Assembly (NCBI GenBank): GCA_033297075.1
Contig: MU858223.1
Location: 1 to 64,000, forward strand
Direction of reading: 5' to 3'
DNA: 64,000 nt
Source of the DNA: Rhypophila decipiens
Lineage: Eukaryota; Ascomycota; Sordariomycetes; Sordariales; Naviculisporaceae
Shown here: positions 9,001 to 24,000 of the stretch, one piece after another
Layout: every line of letters starts with the position of its first letter
Numbering within the stretch: position 1 is the first letter of the stretch
Made by a program: the position numbers and the translations under genes
Notes under the pieces: model-generated
Database searches by the model: none
The model's input: the letters and a program-made list of their open reading frames with translations, nothing else
Told to the model about the DNA's origin: nothing

Positions 9001-12000
9001 TTGAAATGGTCGTGTTATACAGCGGCTTGCCTGACAGTCCCAGGGCATGCTGCACCATGGCCAGTGAGCATCGCTGATACGTCAGACTCTCGAGATGTTC
9101 CTCCTGCGCCATCTTGAAGACATCTTCCAGCTTGACGCCACTCTTTGACCCTCCATCAATGCGCACGCGGCAACAGAGCATGTTGATCAATGTGCCTATC
9201 ATCCTCTGGATGTTCTCCACGGGGGCCTCGCGGTCTGCTGCCAGGTAGCCGAAGCACACGTCATTGGAGCCGGTGTACTTGCGCAGGACAAAGGCCCAGG
9301 CAGCGTGCATGATGTTGGCGATGGTGACACGCGTTGTTTCTGACAGCTGGCGGAGTGCAGGGAATTGGTCAAACTTCAACGTGGTGGCTCGCAGTGTCTT
9401 TGTCTCGCTGGTTCCTGTCGTGTTGAGCTTGGGGAAATAGCACGGCTGGAGACCCTTGAGATACTGGGTCCAGTACTTGGTGTCCTCATCTGCGGGCAGG
9501 CTGCGCATGTACTTGATGTAGTTGCTGTAGAGAGGACCCGGCAGTGCATTGTCGAGCTCTCCCCTGTAAGCCGAGGCCAGTTCCTCGAGCATTATCGCAA
9601 GGGAGCCACCGTCTGTGGCAGAGTGATTGATCTCGAGCTTCATCAGCACAAGACCGGAATTTCGAATGCGGCAGACAGCCATTTTGTGGGGCAGGTAAAA
9701 CTGCTGAGGCTTCTCGGGGTCGCGCATCATGACCTTGCCAAGTTGTGCCAAAGCCTCGGTCTCGTCGCCGGCCTCCAAAACAACTGCTCCCGAGTCGATC
9801 TGGCTGAAGACGATTTGGTCAAACACACCACCTCGGCGGACACTTTCGATGAATATAGTCCTCAGAGCCGAGTGGCGATCAACAACCTTCTGCCAAGCGC
9901 GGACAAGCCTGTCAACGTCCATCTTGTGGCTGCGATTTCGCATCTTGACATGATACACAGCATGGAAGAGGTAGGCGTTCGGATCTCGAAGCTGGGTGAT
10001 CAACATGCCTTCTTGGACGGGCGAGCATGGATACACATCTTCCACGCGATCGAAGCATTCCAGCGGGTCGATTCCCACACGGGGGAGCGATATCTCCGTC
10101 AGGCGCTTCAGGTCGTTGTAGGTGAGGTTTGGCCCAAGCAGAGGGTAGTCACTCAGGGTGGGTTCGACTCGACGCTGGGTGAGGCCGTGCACCATCTGCT
10201 CGATGGTTTCCTTGCAGTTGGAAATCCAGCCACGAACTTGGTCTGCTGGCCCAACATTCGGGTCAAAGATGAAGCTGAACTGCAGTTTGTTGTCGGTCAC
10301 CACTGCAGATATCTCGAAGATGGCCAGTCGCTTTGTTGCTGGTCCGACATCTGCAGTTTCTTTCCAAGAATCGTCACCGTCGTCCTGATTGGGCTCGACA
10401 TCTTGAAACTCGCGCTCAGTCGAGTCCGAACTGTCCAGCTTCTGAACACCACCTCCAAGGTAGTTGAACAGGATCTCCATCGGGGCTGACGAGGGCGTCT
10501 TCTTGGCCAGCCACTTGTGTGCAAAGTAAGGGCGGCCATTGTCGGGGATCAGACGCCGTCTATCCTTGGCCCTTCGAACAACGTCGAGAACATCAGAGCT
10601 GCCGGCGCGGGCAGAGAGCGCGAGAGGACAAATGGTTGTGAACCAGCCAACTGTCTGCGAAAGGTCTATGTCAGACCCGCTTGGCACCTCTCTGCCATGG
10701 CTCTCGATGTGGATGACGGGCACATTTCTATCTTTGAAGGTGTTGGCAAAGGACTGTGCGATGGCCGCCAAGTAAAGGTCCATGGGTTCGGATCTGAAAG
10801 TCTTGTGACAATCGCCCAGGGCGAGCTTGGTAGTCTCAGGGTCGATGGTGAAGGCTTCTGACTCTGTGCGCCCATAGGTGAGATTGTCAACCGCCTCCTG
10901 TGACGATAGCGCCCAGTAACGCAGATCGGGTGGCGCGGGTTCGGGGAAAGGCAGAAGCTTGGTAGGGTCGCTGATTGTCTTGTCGTGCCGAGCTTGCAGA
11001 GAGATCCATGATCGGAATGTGAGTCCAAGGTCGGGTTGCAACGACCCTGTCTCGATGAGCTGGCTCAGGTCACGCACAATGATTCGCCACGAGACCAAGT
11101 CGACGCAGAGATGGTGGGCGACCATGTAGATCAGGATTTCCTTGTCCTTGTCCGGAAACTCGAAGATATCGACGCTGAACATCGGCCCATCTTGAATGGA
11201 GAGACCTCGTTGCGACGCTGCCATGAGCGGCATGGTTTCCTGTTGAGAGTTGACGCGGTGCCCGTTGCAACGGTACGCATTTGGTCCCATCTGCAGAGCA
11301 AAGTGTTAGCACATGTACAAGTCCCATCACCAAGTGTCAATGTTGGGCTTCGTGTTCTTACCTTGGCAATTCTTTGCTCCCATCGTCCTTCCTTGTTCTT
11401 CCGGAATCTTGACCGGAGCATGCCATGTCTTTGCACAATAGTGTCCAGAGCACGCTTGATTCCAATCACATCCTCGCCAGTCACGCTCTGTCTAGGAACA
11501 TTGAGCTCGAAACTCTGGTTGAACCTGGCCTCGCCAGTGTAACCAGTGCCCATGTTGAGATACATGGTCTGAATCGGAGACGGCGGGAAAGCCTCCTCGT
11601 CCTTCTCCTCCTTCCCGGCAAGCTCCTCGGCCGTGGCCGAATCCATCGGAGACTTGTGTTTTGCAAGCTGGGCAAGATGCACCACGCTCTTGCATCGCAA
11701 CACGTCTTGGACTGAGAGGCCGAGCTTGGCATTTCGAGCACGCGAGACAATGCCCATGGCTCTGATGCTGTCTCCGCCAAGACCCAGGAAGGGTTGGTTC
11801 ACCTTGATCTGGTCGATTGGTAGCTGCAACTCCTTGGCCCAGATCTCGCGGAGCGTCTTGGCCGTTTCACTGAGCTGGGACTCGTCCACAGCCTCGTCGG
11901 GATCACCTCCGTCCTGGACTCTGCCCAGACCAAAGTCCTTGGCGAGTTGCTGGTAGGTATTCTGGTCGAGTCCTTCTACCCAGCTCCGTACTCGAGGTCG

Positions 12001-15000
12001 GTCAATTTTCCTGGCAACATTGATTGGCATGGCTTCCAGAACAAGGTAGACTGGCGGAACCATATAGGACGGAAGAAGGTCCATCAAGCGATCTCGAATC
12101 TCGTAAATCTCCTTCCGCACGGCCGCCAGCTTTTCGGGTGCGCCAGAGAGAGGACTGCATCCCATAATACTGTCATCGGATGCGGTGGACGAACAGCTTG
12201 TGAGGGTGAAGACGCTCACGAGCGAATCTTTGCAAGGTCCCTTTTTGGGCTGCACCACCAAGCCTAGACTGACTCTTGTATCGGCTGACAAACGACTCTC
12301 AATCTCTCCAAGTTCAAGTCTCTGTCCGTTGACCTTGACTTGGCCGTCGCGTCTCCCGATAAACTCGAGCGCCCCATCGGGACCCCGGTACCTGACCAAG
12401 TCACCGGTACGATACACGCGGTCAGGATACCCGTCTCTCCCCACGGACCAGGCAGGATTTTGAACAAACGCCTTTTTCGTCTTCTCCTCGTCGCCGAGAT
12501 AACCCCTGGTTAGCAGTGGGCCGCTGATAACGAGCTCACCCAAGGCGCCGACAGGAGCAAGCATGTTCTCCCTGCCATCTCTCGGGTCAATGATCCACGT
12601 TCGACAGCCGGGATGTCCTTTGCCGATGATGGTGGAATTCTTCTCTGCAGACATTTTGGAGTTGACGACTGCCAAAACACAGGCCTCAGTGGGCCCGTAT
12701 CCATTGATCAGCTCAACTCTGTCGGCCCAACGAGTGACTGTTTCGGGAAGAACAGCCTCTCCGCCGCAGACGAGCGTCTTGAAATGAGGGCCAACTTCAT
12801 CCGGGTTGACAAGGTTGGCCACTGATGGCGTGAGGAAGGCCCATGTTGCCTTGAGGCGGGATATAGAGGCAGCAAGATCGTGGAGGCGGTCATGTGCCGT
12901 TGGAACACAAATGCATGCTCCCAAGGTCAGGGGAGTCAGCACCTCCATCAGTGAAACATCAAAGGTGAGCGAACAGAAATGGTACACTCGGGAGGCGGCC
13001 GTCATGTTGGTAGCCACGGCATAGCCGCGTGAGGACGACACAAAGTCCCGGTGAGCAGCGACAACACCCTTGGGTTTACCGGTGGAGCCAGACGTGAAAA
13101 GGACGTATGCTGTGTTTGTTGGTTTGGCTGCGGGGCTGGGTGTTTTCGCACGTGTGGGGAGAGAACGGAAGATCTCCCCATCGACGGCAAGGGTAGGGCA
13201 TATGCCCTCGAATCGAGACGAGTGCTCGGGACTGCAAACCATCACGATCGGCTTGATCGTGTCCAACATGTCCTTTTGCCGGGGCAGAGGGTGAGCAGAG
13301 TCGAAAGGCACAAAGGCCGCACCAGCCATGAGAATGCCCCAGACAGCAACGACTCCCCAGGCTGAGCGTTCGACACAAACTGGAACAAGCGTCTCTGGAC
13401 CGACGCCATAGCGAGTGACAAGGACATGCGCCAAGCGGCTTGAGTAGTCCCGGACCTGCGCGTAAGTCAATTCGGCGTCCCAGCCGCTGATGGCTACCCG
13501 GCCAGGATTGCGGGAAGCTTGTTCAAGGAAAACTTCCTGGACACAAGAGTTGACAGTCTCGGCGGGGGCCCTCATGTTCCATCGCTTTATCAGCGACTCA
13601 TCGGCAGGGCTAATGACGGGTATGTCTGCCAATGTGGACTTGGGCGCCGACTTGAACTTCTCAACCAGACGTACGAGGACAGCTTCAAGCTGCTGGGCCA
13701 GAAGCTTGGCATGCCAGGAGGAGAGAACCTTCTCGTCATGGTGGAACGTGGCCTGGATGTATGTGGCAGCAGGATCACTCGCGATGTGACATTCCACCAC
13801 CAGAGGGTGGGTGAAGAAACTCTCAAGAGAGGAGCCTCCTTGGAAATCCCAATCCTTGCCGTCCTCGCCGAGTTCTGAATCCGATGACCCCGTCTGGATT
13901 GTAAGAAGATTTTGGAAGTCGCAAGCGGATGCACAATCTGGGCCGAGCCTGTTGATATGCTGAAGCCCGAGATGCTGATGTGGTGGCACTTCTTGGCTTG
14001 TAATTTTGTGCACCTTGGCTAAGAAATCGACCAGGCGCATACTGGGGTCGAGCTGAATTCTTGTCGGGACCGTCGTGAATGTTGGGCCCGACATCTCGGC
14101 GACACCAGGGAGGTCAATGTTGCGGCCAGCAAGTGTTTCGCCAAAGATGACATCGTCGGTGCCAGTATGGGCGGCGAGTGTAATGGCCCAAGCTGCGCGA
14201 ATGAGCGTTGGAACAGTGACCTCGAGGCGGTCGATCTTGACTTGCCCCGTCGTCTCGGCTCGGAACTGAGGAGGATTGATGTCGTGACCCGGGCCAGAGA
14301 ACGACAGAGGCAGCTGCGGGAAGTGCGTGACTGATGCAGCCCCGGCGAGGTTGGCGGACCAAAACTTCTCCGACAAGGAAATATCTCGACTTCGGAGATA
14401 TCGGATAAAGTTGGAATACCTCGGGATGACTGCCTTCTCCTTTTCCGCACCCTCCACCTTGTCATTGTAGACATCCTGGACCCGTTTGGCGACAAGGGGT
14501 AAACTCCAGCCATCGTAAAGAGCGTGGTGGATGGCCCAAACAAAATACACATCTCCATCCTCTTCCACAAGAGCGTACCGGGTCAGCTTGCCACCGTTGT
14601 GCTGGGTTCCGACGCCTTTGCCCTTGGCCACAGCCTCGTCAATTGATCTCTCCTGGTGCCATTCCATCGGCAGAGGAGCAATCACGCATTGCAAGAAGGC
14701 AGCGGCTGTGACGCTGTGCACGGCACGAGTACGGAGCGTGTCGGTACTGTCGACAACCTCTTGCCAAGCCTCCTTGAACTTGTCGAGATCCAGATCGCGG
14801 GGGAGCTTGAGCATGTTGACGGCGACATAGGCGCCTGTCTGCTTGTTGCTGAGGACGATGAGACCTTCCTGCAACGGACTGCAGGGGTATACATCCTGAA
14901 TCTGTTCGGGCGAGAGCAGACATTGGTCGGCCACCTCCTCCTTGAGCGAAGGGATCTCAGCCCGAGGTAGTGGTACCAGGTTGAAGGGCTTGGAGTCCAA

Positions 15001-18000
15001 CGAGGTATCGCCGTCCACATCGTCTTCGTATACGGCACGGGCCGCCATATCCGATAGAACTGGGTGCCCGATGATGTCGATTACCGAGAGAACGATGCGA
15101 TGAGTGCGTGCCAAGCCGACCAGCCTCATTGCCGTTAGGGAGTCTCCGCCGACGCCAAAGAAGTTGTCACTGGCACTGGTCGACCCAGCAGTAAGTCCCA
15201 GCACAGTCTCCCAGAGTCCCAAGAGCTTCCTTTCCATGTCGGTCGTCGGTGCGCGGCGCTGCGTGTTCTTGGCCGAGGAAGGACGGTATTGCGCAACAGC
15301 TTCACGCGTGGCATTTTCGATTGTCCCGCGGAGCTGGCGACGGTCCAGCTTGCCCGCAGTTGTCCAGGGCATGGCAGAGACGGGAACAAAGAGTTGCGGC
15401 ACCATGTATGTGGGGAGCTGAGATGTGACGTGGGCCTCGAGTGCGAGTGCCAGAGAATATGACTGCTCAGTCATTGGGAGCAGAGAAAACTCAACCCCCT
15501 TTAGTGAGGTCGGCGTGAAGAAGACGGCAAGAGCTTTGGTAGTCGCCCGCTCATTGTTGGTAGGAGGCGTGACGACTTCCAGAGCAACCTGTGTGTCCTC
15601 GGGGAGCCCGTTGCGGCAATGGAACTCAATCTCGCCCAGCTCAATACGGCGACCATTGAGCTTGATTTGAGTGTCCTTTCTCGAGATGTACGAGATGGTT
15701 CCGTCAGAGTTGTAGCGCACGAGGTCACCAGTGCGGTACATTCTGCCGTGCTCAAGAGTTCCAGGGAAGTCGGGGTGCTTGGTCCATCGGGGTAATGATT
15801 GGACGAAAGCCTTGGCAGTCTGGGCCTCATTGTTCAGATAGCCTCTGGCAACGAGGCGCCCTTCAATAACAAGCTCTCCCATGGCCCCCACGGGAACCAA
15901 TCTGTCGTCAGGGCGTGCTGGATCAACCACCCAGACACGGGAGCCTTCCACGGCCAGTCCAATGGTCGAACTGTCAGTGTTGCAAACACGACGGGCCTCA
16001 TCAACCTTGACACTTGTCGTTGCAACCACCGAGGCCTCTGTTGGACCGTACGCATTGACTAGCGCGCACCCGCTATCCTTCCAACGAAGGACGTGGCCTG
16101 GCGACATGGCTTCGCCGCCCGTCACAAGCGTCTTCAGACACGGCACACTCTCGGGCTTGACGGCACTAGCAACCGACGGAGTGAGCAGGGTCCAGGTCGC
16201 GCCAAGGTTCCGGATAACAGCAGCAACATCGTTCATCCTGTCGTCATCCGATGGCACGCAGACGCAGCCACCGACCACGAGGCAAGACAGTGTTTCCATG
16301 ATGCTGGCATCGAATGTGTACGAGGCAAATTGGAGGACGCGTGATTCGGCCTTCATGAACATGGCCTTGGCATGTGCCGGAGCGCCAGTGCAAAAGGCGC
16401 CGTGTTCGATGATGGTGCCTTTGGGCTTGCCCGTTGTACCAGACGTGAAGATGACGTATGCCGGGTTGGATGGCGTGGCTGGAATTGGCGGCACAAAAGA
16501 TTCTTGTGTCGAAGATGCGCCAACGAGTCGCGTGATCAATTCCTTGTCGACCACAAGCGAGAAGGTCGAATTCAAGCTGGCAACAAACCCATCCGTTTTC
16601 TCTTTGTGCTTGGCCGAGCATAGCACGACGAACTTGTCTGCGACCGTTCCGTGTTGCACGTCTTCGATGAGCGACGACAGACGAGTGTCGGGATGCGCAG
16701 GGTCAAGATTGACAAACGCGCCCCCGGCCTTTAAGACGGCAACCTGGGCCACGACAGTCCAGGCTGACTTTTCGAAGCACAAGGGAACTATCATCTCGGG
16801 ACCAACAACCCCGAGATCAACTGTCAGATGTCGCGCTAGTGCTCCAGCTGCCCGATCCAGCTCTTTGTACGTGAATGAGGCGTCCCATCCGCATACAGCT
16901 GGAGTCTCTTCGGGGGACTCGGCGGCATGTTCGGCGACGAAATCATGGATGCACTTGTCCACGCGGGCCAGCTCTCTTGTGGCTCCATTCCACTCCCAAA
17001 TCTTTCCGAGGGCCTTGCGTCCAACAAAGTCCAGCTCTCCCACCGTCCTGTCATCACTCCCTGACCCCGACCCGACAATGTCTTGCAGCACTTGTTCGAA
17101 AGTGTCGGCAATGTTTTGGATCTGTCCATCACTAACCACATTCCTCCAGTAACCGAAGTGGACCTCAATGCTAGTGTTATCGGTCGCCTCGACGTTCACG
17201 GCAACCGCATACTCGCTCGGGTCGTCGGCGCTGACCACATTGTACTTGAGCGGCATCTCCTTTTCTCTCCTTCCGGCGATTGTGCCAGTGTTTGTGCGGC
17301 GCTGGAAGGTAAAAGCTGTATTGAAGAGCGCCATCCCTGTTGGAAGCTTCAGTTCGTGCTGCATTTCAGCCAGCGAACAAGCTTGGTGGTCCATGGCGTC
17401 CGAAACGTTGGAACGTAGCAATTCGATCAGCTCGCCGATCTCAGCATCATCTGCCAAGATCATCCGGCACACTAGCATATTGATGAAGGCACCTACGGCC
17501 TGGTCGATATGCGGTACAGGAATGTCGCGACCGGAGGACAGATAGCCAAACAGAACCTCGTCTGAGCCGGTATACGAGCGCAACACGAGTGACCAAACAA
17601 ATTGAAGAAGGGTTGAGAGTGTGATTCCAGTGTCGGCACAGTAGCTGTTGATCAGGGGGATGGACGGACTGGGCAGAGAGATGTAGTGGTTGCCAAGGGA
17701 GGTCTGCTGCAAGGCTTCGGAAGCAATTCCATCCGTCATTGTGGGGAATATGCACGGCTCAGAACCAGAGAGATAGTCCTTCCAGTAACGCACACTTTCT
17801 CCGCGAGACTGGACTTGAAGATGCACCATGTAGTCCCGGTAGAGAGGAATTGGTCTCGCTGCCACGAGGCTTGCGTCCTCGTATGAATCCGCCAGGTCGT
17901 TGAGAATAATCGGGACCGACGAACCGTCGCAGATGGCATGGCTGATTTCCAACTGACAGAACACCCGATTGGAGCGAGTGGTGCATACCGCAAATCGGTG

Positions 18001-21000
18001 ATGAGGTGTGTTTGGCGAAGGATCCTGCGCCGATGGAAGTGCGCCGAAAGCTGCTTCGACTTCATCGTCATCGCCACAGGTCAAGAGTTCGACATTCTCA
18101 GGAACGTTTCTAAGCACAACCTGGTTCATCAAGCCTTCGTCTCCAATCGTGTCGATGAAGACTGTTCTCAGAGTCGTGTGGCGGCGCACTACAGCCTTCC
18201 AAGCGTCGTGGAGTCGGCTGGCCTCAATGTGTGTGGCTGTGCTGGAAGACTCCACCTCAAAGACAGCCTTGTATGCGTACTTGCCCGAGTCGCGTAGCTG
18301 ACTGAGCAGGAGACCGCGCTGCATGGGGGAACAGGGGTAGACGTCTTGTACATCCTGCATGCTGATGCCAACATCTTGGAGTCGATGGTTGAGGTTCTCC
18401 AGACCGAAATAAGTGAGTGGCAAGAGAGGGAACTCGCTGAGAGTCAGCACCTTGTCGCAGGTGTTGACGTGCATCTGCATCAGGCGGCTCGATGCCTCCA
18501 CAAGAAGCGTTTGGCACTCTTGGACCCAATTGGAGATGGTGTCAACATGCCTCATGTGCTTGTTGTAGGCGAACGAAATCTTCATTTGATGCTGAGGCGT
18601 CACCACTGCCGACACTTCAATAAAGGCAAAGCGTGGAACGTCGAGTCCGACATCGTATGCGGAGGAATCCAATATGTCCGATGACTGGAGGCACGTGTCG
18701 GTCCGGGAAAGCTGCTGCATTTGGCCAAGATAGTTGAACGCAACTTCGACTGGCCATTGGTGGTGGCCGTACTGTTCGTCGCTCTGCCCTTCGGAGGTCA
18801 AAACCCGGTAGGCAAAGTAGGGGCGTCCCTTCCCTGCCAGGCGACGGCGGTAGTCCTTGACCCAGCGGATGGAATTGACGATATCCTCGTCTGTGGTCGT
18901 GAACGAGTATGGTTAGCAAGTGAACACAAACAAAGGAAAAGAAAACATGGCCACATACCCATTGAGGACTCGTCGGGAAGGTGAACTGGATATAGCGTGG
19001 TGAACCAGCCAATTGTTCTCGATAGGTCCATATCGTCATCCCAGACCTCCCGCCCATGTCCCTCGTTATAGATGGTCGGGACACCCTTTCGGCCTCGGGT
19101 CGATGTGCTGTTTCTGTACGACAACAACAAGGCCCCGAGAAGGATGTCTAGAGTATCCGTGCCCAGAGCAGCCTGGCACTCGGGTCCGAGCAAGAGAGCA
19201 GTGGTGGCAGCATCTAGCTCAACACACTCGGTCATGGCGACAGCATGAGCCTGCAGATTGGGAGTCTCGGCTGTGATGCCCCAATAGTTCATGTCAACGC
19301 CGACAGCCTCGTGGTGGGGCAATAGTCCCTGCCAATTCGTCTCGGCATGACTCTGCTCGGCTTGTTTCCGTGTCCAGGCCTGGAATGGCACAGACTGTGC
19401 TTCCAATGGCCTTATCTTGCCTGTTTCGAAAAACTCCTCCAGGTCTTGGAGAAGAATTCCCCATGACACGACATCTACTACCAAATGGTGGATCGCGATG
19501 AAGATGTACGCCTGCTCGCTGTCGGGCTGTGCCTTGTTTCTCACGGTAAACCAGTCGGCAGCCATCAGGGGTCCCTTCTGAACGTCAATTGACTTTTGCG
19601 AAGCCTGGATGCGCTTCTCCATCTTCTCAGTACTTGTGATGGTGTGCGTCTTGAACCGATATGAGCCGCTGGTGTCTGATGTGATGTGCTGTCGCCAGCT
19701 GCCTGACCGATCCGGCCGGAAGCGTGCGCGAAGCATCGAGTGCGTCTCGACAATGGCATGCAATGCGCGTGAAAACTCGTGCGGGTTGATGGTGGTCTTG
19801 GACTTGGAAACTTGGAGGAGAACACTTTGATTGAACTGCATGCCAGCGTTCTGACTGCCTGTGGTCGTCTTGAGGTGGTTCTCGGCCACAAGCTGGAAGT
19901 AGAGCTGTTGAATAGGCGAAGCATCAAACTCATGGTTGTCTTCCTTCCAGAGAGTAGTGATGTCTGTTGACTTGGTGCGCTGCTGCTGGGATGTGGGTAT
20001 GCGCGCCTTGAGCGCCAGTTCGTGAACAGACTTGCTGCTGATGATATCTGGCACGGAAACGGTGATATCTTGGTCTCGGCATCTGCCCATGACCTGCATA
20101 GCTGTAATACTGTCCCCTCCCAGGTGCAAAAACGAGACGTTTTTGCCGATTCGGGAAGGGGAAATGTTGAGGACTTGGCTCCAGATGGCTTTGAGCTTCT
20201 CGTCGAGAGATACATCTGAGATTTCTGGAATCGCTTCCTCGTCACTGCCTTCAATGGCTTGGTTGATCTCGTCGAGAACGTCCTCCTGGAGGTTTTCAAT
20301 AAACCGCGTCACCCCGACGCGGTCCAGCTTCCCAGAGGGCAGCAAAGGAATCGCCTGCACTGGCACCCAGGTGGTGGGCATCATATATGGTGGTAGCTTT
20401 TCCCTGAGTCGTTCTTGAATTCTGGTTATGGCAGCGGCAGCTTGCTTCGAGGTCACGATGGCGAGTCCAGCAAGGTTATCAGCCCGAGTGTCGGTTTGAT
20501 GTAGGGAGACAACAGCAACAATCTTCTTGACGGATGGTCCACGGGTAGGGAATACGACGACGGCATGGCGCACGACCTCATCCGTTCCGAGGTGATGAGC
20601 AATCTCATCAAGCTCCAATCTTTGTCCATTGAGCTTGGCCTGGGAAGAATCCTTTCTTCCAACATAGACCATCTCACCAGTCTCATCGTTGCATATCCTG
20701 ACCAGATCGCCGGTCTTGTACATGCGGCGCACGACTGGCTTTTGCTTGGCGTCGACCGGGTCGTATTGGAGAAGGGCGTCCATTGTCCACCGCGGGTTCT
20801 CGACAAAGACCTCCTTCGTCTTGACGTCGTTCTTCAAGTAACCGGTTGACAGCGTGGGGGACTCAATGACCAACTCTCCTACAGTGCCAATAGGGGCGAG
20901 TCGGTCATGGTTGTTGGGGTCGACAACCCAGCATCGGCCGAGACCGCGGCCGAGGTTCCCCGGGCTGGTGGAAACGGTCATATCCGATTTGACAGCTGCC

Positions 21001-24000
21001 ACAACAGCGCACTCGCTCGGCCCATAAGCGTTGACGAGATTAACTTTGCCGGACCATGTAGCTAGGTGGCTTGTTGTCATGGCTTCGCCGCCCAAGATGA
21101 GTGTCTTCAAACTCGGGACCGTGTCCGGCTTGAGGACCCGAGCAAAGGACGGTGTAAGAAGGGTCATGGTGACTCCCATCTTCTCCATGACGGCAGAAAT
21201 ATTGCCATTCGTGCGATCGTCTTCTTGAGGGACACATATCGTGCCACCCAGGAGAAGCGTGGTGAGGATCTCGACGAGCGACGCATCGAATGTGTAAGAG
21301 GCAAATTGGAGGAACCGGAAAGGGGCATGCATGAGCATCGCTGGACCGTGGGCCAGCGCACCGGAACAAAACGCTGCGTGTGAAACTAAATCAACGAGAT
21401 ATGGTCAGAAGGAATAGATGCATAAGCCCAGGGGATCGTATAACATACTAATTGTACCCTTGGGCTTGCCAGTAGTACCTGAGGTGAAGATGACATACGC
21501 CGGATCGGCTGGTGAGCAAGAAGCGTATTCTGTTTTCCGTCGTTAGCTAGTTATCCATACTACGACAATATCTGGGTCTTGAAGGTGAGCGGAAAGACTC
21601 TTACCAGGCTGGAAATGGGTGTCCTCAAGATGGCGAATGAGGTCCAGATCGACTGCCACAACTTTACCGGCCCCTTCCACTGCTTCGCCACACATCATCT
21701 TGTGCTTTGGCGAACAGATGAGTACAGTTGCTTCGCAGTCCTCAACGATTCCCTTGATCCGCAAGACAGGATGCGTGGGATCGAGTGGGACGAATGCCGC
21801 GCCTGTCTTGAGGATAGCTAGCAGGACAACGACGGCGACAGAAGACTTCTCGAGGCAAAAGGGTACAAAGGATCCCCGGCCGACCGAGTATTTGGTGGAA
21901 AGAAGATGAGCCAAGGCATTCGATTGAGTTTCGACCTCGTCATTGGAGAAGGTGGCATCCCAGCCGACAACGGCGACATTCTCATTAGCTGGCTTGGACG
22001 TAGTCAGAGCATCGCTGATCATTGCATGGATAAAGCGGTCGACGACCGGGATGGGATGGTGGGTCTTGTTCCAACGGTGCAAAACACTCTTGTCGTCTTG
22101 GCTGAGGAGGTCCATGTCCTTGAGTTTCGGTGAGCTTGTATTGGCGGTTGAGAGGGCGTGGAGAAGTGTTTCGAACTGGCCGAGCATTCGGTGTGCCTTC
22201 CACTCGGGTACGACGTGGGCGTCGAAGTATGCGCGAAGCTCAATCTCGTCAACTTCCCCCACGCTCGTGCAAGTGACATTGAGAGGATAACTGAAGAAGT
22301 CGGCAGATTGCTTGGTCCCGCCTGAAACCAACTTAGCCCAAAGGCTGTCCTCCGAGGTCTGACTCTCGCCGACCAAGTCAAGAACAAGAAGGTTCTGGAA
22401 ATTGCATGCCGCTGAGGTCTCAGCATTGAGGGTCTTGATGCGTTGGAGGCCTGTGAACTGGTGAGGAATGACATCATTAACCTGAGTCTGAATATCCTCC
22501 AAAGCTTCCTGTACGCCAAGCTGGGTGTTGACGACAATGCGACGGGGAACTGTAGCAAGGGTCGGGCCGACGAGATTGTCGATGCATGACACCGGGGCGT
22601 CCCGGCCATTGAGGATCTCGCCAAAAACGACGTCATCCGACGACGAGTAAACAGAGACCACCAAAGCCCAGGCGGCCCGGAAGAAAGAGGCGGTTGTGAG
22701 ATCCGCCGTCTTGGGACGTGAAAACCGAATGACTCGAGCGGCCTGGCTGGTTGCTTGCACGCGATAGTCTGGGTGAGGCAGTTGTGGGAATTGTTGCGGC
22801 GATGAGTTGGCAGAGGACAGTTTGGTCACCCAGAAACTGTCCGAAGCTGCACTATCCACTTGGGATGTGAGGTACTCGACGAAGCGGGAATAAGATGGCA
22901 CAAGGGAAATTGTTGTACTTGGGTGCAGATATCTTTCCTCGACCCTTTGAAGCAGGGTCGGAAGGCTCCATCCGTCATAGACGGCATGGTGAGAAGTCCA
23001 GGTAAAGACCAGTCTATTCTTGTCGTTGACGGAGAGAAGGTACTGGGAGAGGACACCGCCCTCGTGCGGCGGAAGGTGCTTGTGCGTGGCGGTCCAGGAA
23101 TCCGTCTTGCCGGGTTGTACCACAACTTGGAGGAAACCACCCATGTTTTCAATGTACACAATTCGGGTTCGGAGTATGGCCTCTGTGTCGATGACGTCCT
23201 GCCATGCCTGCTTGAACCTTTTGGCATCAGTGCCAGCCGGTAGCTCGTACGAGTTCGTGGCTACGTAAGCACCCGGATGACGCTGGGAAGAGGCAACAAG
23301 GCCAGCCTGCAATGCGGTGCAGGGGTATATGTCTTCAATGGCGCTGATATCGATTCGGCAGATAGAGGCTACCTTTGCGCGCAGCTTCGACAGCATCGTC
23401 GTCTCTGAGTCGCTAATGCTCAGGAGAGAGAAGGGGGATGTGGGTGCGGGCACCGTTGTCGTGTCAGTGTTATTGTCGAAGCCAGTCAAAACACCATTGA
23501 CATCGGATCCGATGAGGGTGGCAGTCTTGGCCATATCGGACAGCTTGGGTGACTGAAAGATGTTGGCGACGGTAAGAATAACTCCTTCATGGCGGGAAGC
23601 AGCAGCGAGACGCATGGCGCCAACTGAGTCTCCTCCGTGGCGGAAAAAGCTGTCGTCTGCACCGATCGACTCGAAAGGAATACGCAAGACACTGGCCCAC
23701 AGGCTGGCAATGTTCTTTTCCATCTGGGTCTCTGGCGTGCGACCGATGGGCTTTGTGCTCTCCCCTTGGAGTCGATAGTCCCCAAGTACATCGCCAGGCA
23801 ACGTCTGGACCAGGGCGCGCAATCTGCGGCGGTCGAGCTTGCCAGATGAGGTCAAAGGCATACTGGAAACTGGAACAAACAACCCAGGAACCATGTATGA
23901 GGCAAGCTGGGATGAAAGAGCTGCAATGACGGATTGGGCGATGGATCTGAACTGGTCGTCCATGGGCAAAATCTGCGCTTGATCTGCCTTGTTCTCAGAG

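Noticed and set aside
9365..10489. 374-codon plus-strand frame opposite NRPS C5/E3
   Set aside because: It is a shadow of conserved NRPS sequence with no family features.
15881..17152. 423-codon plus-strand frame opposite NRPS A4
   Set aside because: Shadow of the A domain coding strand; Ser/Thr-rich translation without motifs.
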